Assembly: GCA_900321865.1 (NCBI GenBank)
Contig: ONXP01000060.1
Location: 1-17,152 of the forward strand
DNA length: 17,152 nt
Direction: 5' to 3'
Source of the DNA: an uncultured Elusimicrobia bacterium
GTDB lineage: Bacteria; RUG730
Position 1 is the stretch's first letter; the number at the start of each line of letters is the position of its first letter. The position numbers were made by a program, and so were the translations under genes. A model generated the notes under the pieces. The model was not told the DNA's origin. It made no database searches and was given only the letters and a program-made list of their open reading frames with translations. Shown here piece after piece: positions 14,963-17,152 of the stretch.

Positions 14963-16048
14963 ATGTTTTTGTGGGGAATGATTGCACTATTTTGCATCAC
15001 TTTATTTGTTTCGTCCTTTTTATATTTAACAATTAAATTGACTAAAATTTTTCTTTTTAAGTCATTATCTTTATTAATTTTATTAATCATTTTTATCATA
15101 ATTTCATTAGTTATAAATTATATTAATGCTAGCATTTGTTTTATTTATTTGACTATGTTTTTTGGAATTTCCGATATTATTTTCTTTTTTTTACAAAAAT
15201 TTTTTCATTTTAGATTTAATTATAAATATATAGCTCTTTTTAGCATTATTTTAACAATAATCGTTTTATTTATAAGCTGGAAATTAAATCATAATGTTTC
15301 TATAACTAAATACAATTTGACTACTGATAAAAATGTAGAAAATTTAAAAATAGCATTTTTTGCAGATTCTCATATAGGCACGACTTTTGATTATAAAGGT
15401 TTTCAAAAGCATATGGAAAAAATAAAAGATTTAAATCCTGATGTTTTGTTTATTGTGGGCGATTATGTGGACGACGAAACTAAAAAAATTGATATGATAA
15501 AGTGTACTGAAATTTTGGGAAAATTAAATCTGAAATACGGCATTTATTTTGTTCTTGGCAACCATGATAAAGGTTATTATGGAGCAAAAAGAGGCTATAG
15601 CGAAAACGATGTAATATCAGAATTGGAAAAAAATCATGTTAAAGTTTTACGAGATGAAAGCATTTTTTTAGGCAATGATTTTTATTGCATAGGGAGAAAG
15701 GATTATTCTGTGGAAAAAGAATTAAAAGAAAAGAGAAAAACTGTAAAAAATCTAACAGCAAACCTTGATAAAAATAAATATTTAATAGTTTTAGATCATC
15801 AGCCTGTTGATTACAAAAGCGAAATCAATGAAAAGGTGGATTTAGTTTTGTCAGGGCATACTCACGGCGGGCAACTTTTCCCTTTTAACAATTTAGGTAA
15901 GTGGATAAAGGCTGTCGATATGGTTTATGGGCATAAAAAAATTTCTGACACGAATTTTATAGTAACTTCTGGTATTTCATCTTGGGCGGTAAAATTTAAA
16001 TTGGGGACAAAGTCTGAAATCGTTTTGATAGATATAAACAGAAATTAA
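14963..16048 (+). CDS. Membrane-anchored calcineurin-like metallophosphoesterase
   Basis: A 361-residue protein with an N-terminal membrane domain (about residues 4-107, probably four helices) followed by a complete metallophosphoesterase domain. Metal and catalytic motifs in order: FFADSHIG (Asp135, His137), VGDYVDDE (Asp167), LGNHDKG (Asn200, His201), LDHQP (His279) and SGHTHGGQLFP (His299, His301). This is the YkuE/YaeI-like layout. If oriented like relatives, the enzyme domain lies at the membrane surface. Members of this superfamily hydrolyse phosphodiesters or lipid-linked pyrophosphates. An LpxG-type UDP-2,3-diacylglucosamine hydrolase is one attractive role in an LPS-making cell, but sequence alone does not show it. 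It has a clear ribosome binding site (AGGAG, 14952-14956) and about 125 nt of A+T-rich DNA upstream where its promoter must lie. Confidence 0.85.
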   Translation: MFLWGMIALFCITLFVSSFLYLTIKLTKIFLFKSLSLLILLIIFIIISLVINYINASICFIYLTMFFGISDIIFFFLQKFFHFRFNYKYIALFSIILTIIVLFISWKLNHNVSITKYNLTTDKNVENLKIAFFADSHIGTTFDYKGFQKHMEKIKDLNPDVLFIVGDYVDDETKKIDMIKCTEILGKLNLKYGIYFVLGNHDKGYYGAKRGYSENDVISELEKNHVKVLRDESIFLGNDFYCIGRKDYSVEKELKEKRKTVKNLTANLDKNKYLIVLDHQPVDYKSEINEKVDLVLSGHTHGGQLFPFNNLGKWIKAVDMVYGHKKISDTNFIVTSGISSWAVKFKLGTKSEIVLIDINRN

Positions 16049-16099
16049 AAAAATTTTTATAATTTTCTTTTTTATTTTAATTTATAAAAAGGATGTTTT

Positions 16100-16927
16100 A
16101 TGATACTTATAACAGGTTCAAATGGACAATTAGGAAAAGAGCTTAGTTTATCTTTAAAGGATGCTATTTTGACGGATGTAAAAGAGCTAGACATAACAAA
16201 CGAAAAAAAGGTAAAAGACTTTGTAAACGAAAAAAAAATAGATTTGATTATCAATTGTGCGGCATATACAGCCGTTGATAAGGCAGAAGATGACGAGGAT
16301 TTGGCAAATAAAATTAATGCACTTGGTCCAAAAAATTTGGCAATGACTGGAGCAAAAATTATTCATATTTCCACGGATTATGTATTTGACGGGATGCATA
16401 ATATTCCTTATACTCCTGACGATAAAACTAATCCTATTTCTGTTTATGGGAAAACGAAACTAGATGGCGAAAATGCTATAATAAAATATGCAAAAGAATA
16501 TGTTATTATTAGAACGGCTTGGCTTTATTCTAGTTATGGAAATAATTTTGTAAAAACCATGATTAAGCTGGGAAAAGAAAAAGAAGTTTTAGATGTCGTC
16601 TCAGATCAAATAGGAACCCCTACTTATGCATTTGATCTAAAAGAAGCGATAATTCAAATTTTGCCAAAATTAAATAAAAAAACTAGCGGAATATATCATT
16701 TTACTAATGAAGGGGTGGCATCCTGGTATGATTTTGCTAGAAAAATTATGGAACTTTCTAAAATAAAATGCCTTGTGTATCCTATTTCTTCTTCACAATA
16801 CAAAACGAAAGCAAAAAGACCTTTTTATAGTATTTTAGATAAAGCTAAGATTAAATCTATTTTTAATTTAAAAATTGAACATTGGGAAGATGCTCTAAAA
16901 AGATGTTTGGAAAAAATGTCTGTATAA
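16100..16927 (+). CDS. rfbD: dTDP-4-dehydrorhamnose reductase
   Basis: A 275-residue extended SDR (RmlD family) that reduces dTDP-4-keto-L-rhamnose to dTDP-L-rhamnose, a sugar donor for O-antigen or other surface glycans. The cofactor loop is LITGSNGQLGKEL (3-15), then INCAAYTAVDKAEDD (51-65), the signature ISTDYVFDG (90-98), PISVYGKTKLDGE with Tyr116 and Lys120 (112-124), IIRTAWLYSSYGNNFVKTM (137-155) and DQIGTPTYA. Length is normal for the family. The ribosome binding site AAAAAGGA precedes the ATG. It starts 51 nt after the phosphoesterase gene and may share its transcript. The other rhamnose genes (rfbA, rfbB, rfbC) are not adjacent, although they usually cluster. Confidence 0.93.
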   Translation: MILITGSNGQLGKELSLSLKDAILTDVKELDITNEKKVKDFVNEKKIDLIINCAAYTAVDKAEDDEDLANKINALGPKNLAMTGAKIIHISTDYVFDGMHNIPYTPDDKTNPISVYGKTKLDGENAIIKYAKEYVIIRTAWLYSSYGNNFVKTMIKLGKEKEVLDVVSDQIGTPTYAFDLKEAIIQILPKLNKKTSGIYHFTNEGVASWYDFARKIMELSKIKCLVYPISSSQYKTKAKRPFYSILDKAKIKSIFNLKIEHWEDALKRCLEKMSV

Positions 16928-16940
16928 ATAAAAAATTAGC

Positions 16941-16967
16941 AAAAATTAAATTTAGAAGAATTAAAAA
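16941..16967 (+). repeat. 27-bp perfect direct repeat, copy 1 (dxs leader)
   Basis: Identical to 17030-17056 at an offset of 89 bp. This copy is non-coding, between rfbD and dxs. It contains TTAAATTTAGAAGAATTAAA. Confidence 0.85.
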
Positions 16968-16986
16968 TAAATTTTGTGAGGGAAAA

Positions 16987-17152
16987 ATGTTTGAAATTTT
17001 AAATATCATTAATTCGCCAGAGGATCTAAAAAAATTAAATTTAGAAGAATTAAAAAAATTGTCAGTAGAAGTTAGAGAAGCTCTTTTTAATAGGTTAACA
17101 AAATTTGGCGGGCATTTTGGATCAAATTTTGGGATAGTAGAAGTGGAAATCG
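16987..17152 (+). CDS. dxs: 1-deoxy-D-xylulose-5-phosphate synthase, 3' partial
   Basis: The first 55 codons are present and the frame is open to the window end. The residues INSPEDLKKLNLEELKKLS (8-26), VREALF and GGHFGSNFGIVEVEI (41-55) match the start of DXS, which usually reads INSPEDLKKLS followed by GGHLGSNLGVVELT. The His of GGH belongs to the thiamine-diphosphate site. DXS joins pyruvate and glyceraldehyde-3-phosphate to make DXP, entering the MEP isoprenoid pathway and also the thiazole half of thiamine. The ribosome binding site TGAGGG lies 4 nt before the ATG. It starts 59 nt after rfbD. Codons 15-24 lie in the second copy of a 27-bp direct repeat whose first copy is in the leader. 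Confidence 0.85.
   Translation, partial: MFEILNIINSPEDLKKLNLEELKKLSVEVREALFNRLTKFGGHFGSNFGIVEVEI
17030..17056 (+). repeat. 27-bp perfect direct repeat, copy 2 (inside dxs)
   Basis: Second copy of the repeat at 16941-16967, encoding the KKLNLEELKK part of DXS. Confidence 0.85.

Noticed and set aside
16072-16399. Short minus-strand frames over rfbD
   Set aside because: They are shadows of the strongly conserved rfbD frame.

Overview
The window is a stretch of a very A+T-rich bacterial chromosome dominated by housekeeping and cell-envelope genes. lptB (LPS export) and hldD (ADP-heptose for LPS inner core) indicate a Gram-negative, LPS-bearing cell. A class A penicillin-binding protein shows it builds peptidoglycan. 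TadG/TadE-like pilus proteins beside a subtilase with a DDDGNGYIDD motif, together with the base composition, make me think of Elusimicrobiota (Endomicrobium relatives). That placement is an impression, not a demonstrated assignment.

Positions 1-12154 carry twelve same-strand genes packed almost end to end: a 5'-truncated subtilase-like protein, a TadG-like and a TadE-like protein, an ECF sigma factor, acpS, accC, an extended SDR, tsaD, lptB, a secreted thermonuclease-type nuclease, thiC and a PBP1A. Gaps run from a 20-nt overlap to about 30 nt and I see no internal terminator, so much of this is probably co-transcribed. It mixes surface structures, fatty-acid priming (acpS, accC), tRNA t6A modification (tsaD), LPS export and wall synthesis.

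Positions 12243-13841 hold a convergent minus-strand pair, hldD then rsmD, behind a good sigma-70-type promoter at 13885-13913. The roughly 830-bp stretch at 13842-14676 has no intact gene. It does contain what I read as a frameshifted relic of a DUF262 (GmrS-like, restriction-associated) gene. Two minus-strand tRNA genes follow, Arg(TCT) transcribed before His(GTG).

From 14963 the plus strand resumes with a membrane-anchored metallophosphoesterase, rfbD (dTDP-rhamnose synthesis) and the first 55 codons of dxs, cut by the window end.

The points most worth a second look are: the subtilase has Tyr where the catalytic His should be, carries a long insertion, and is tightly coupled to the tadG/tadE pair; RsmD has GPPY in place of the (N/D)PPY motif; and the DUF262 relic lies between hldD and the tRNAs. 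No complete new system is demonstrated here. The subtilase-TadG-TadE-sigma block is the best candidate for one, but its upstream part is outside the window.
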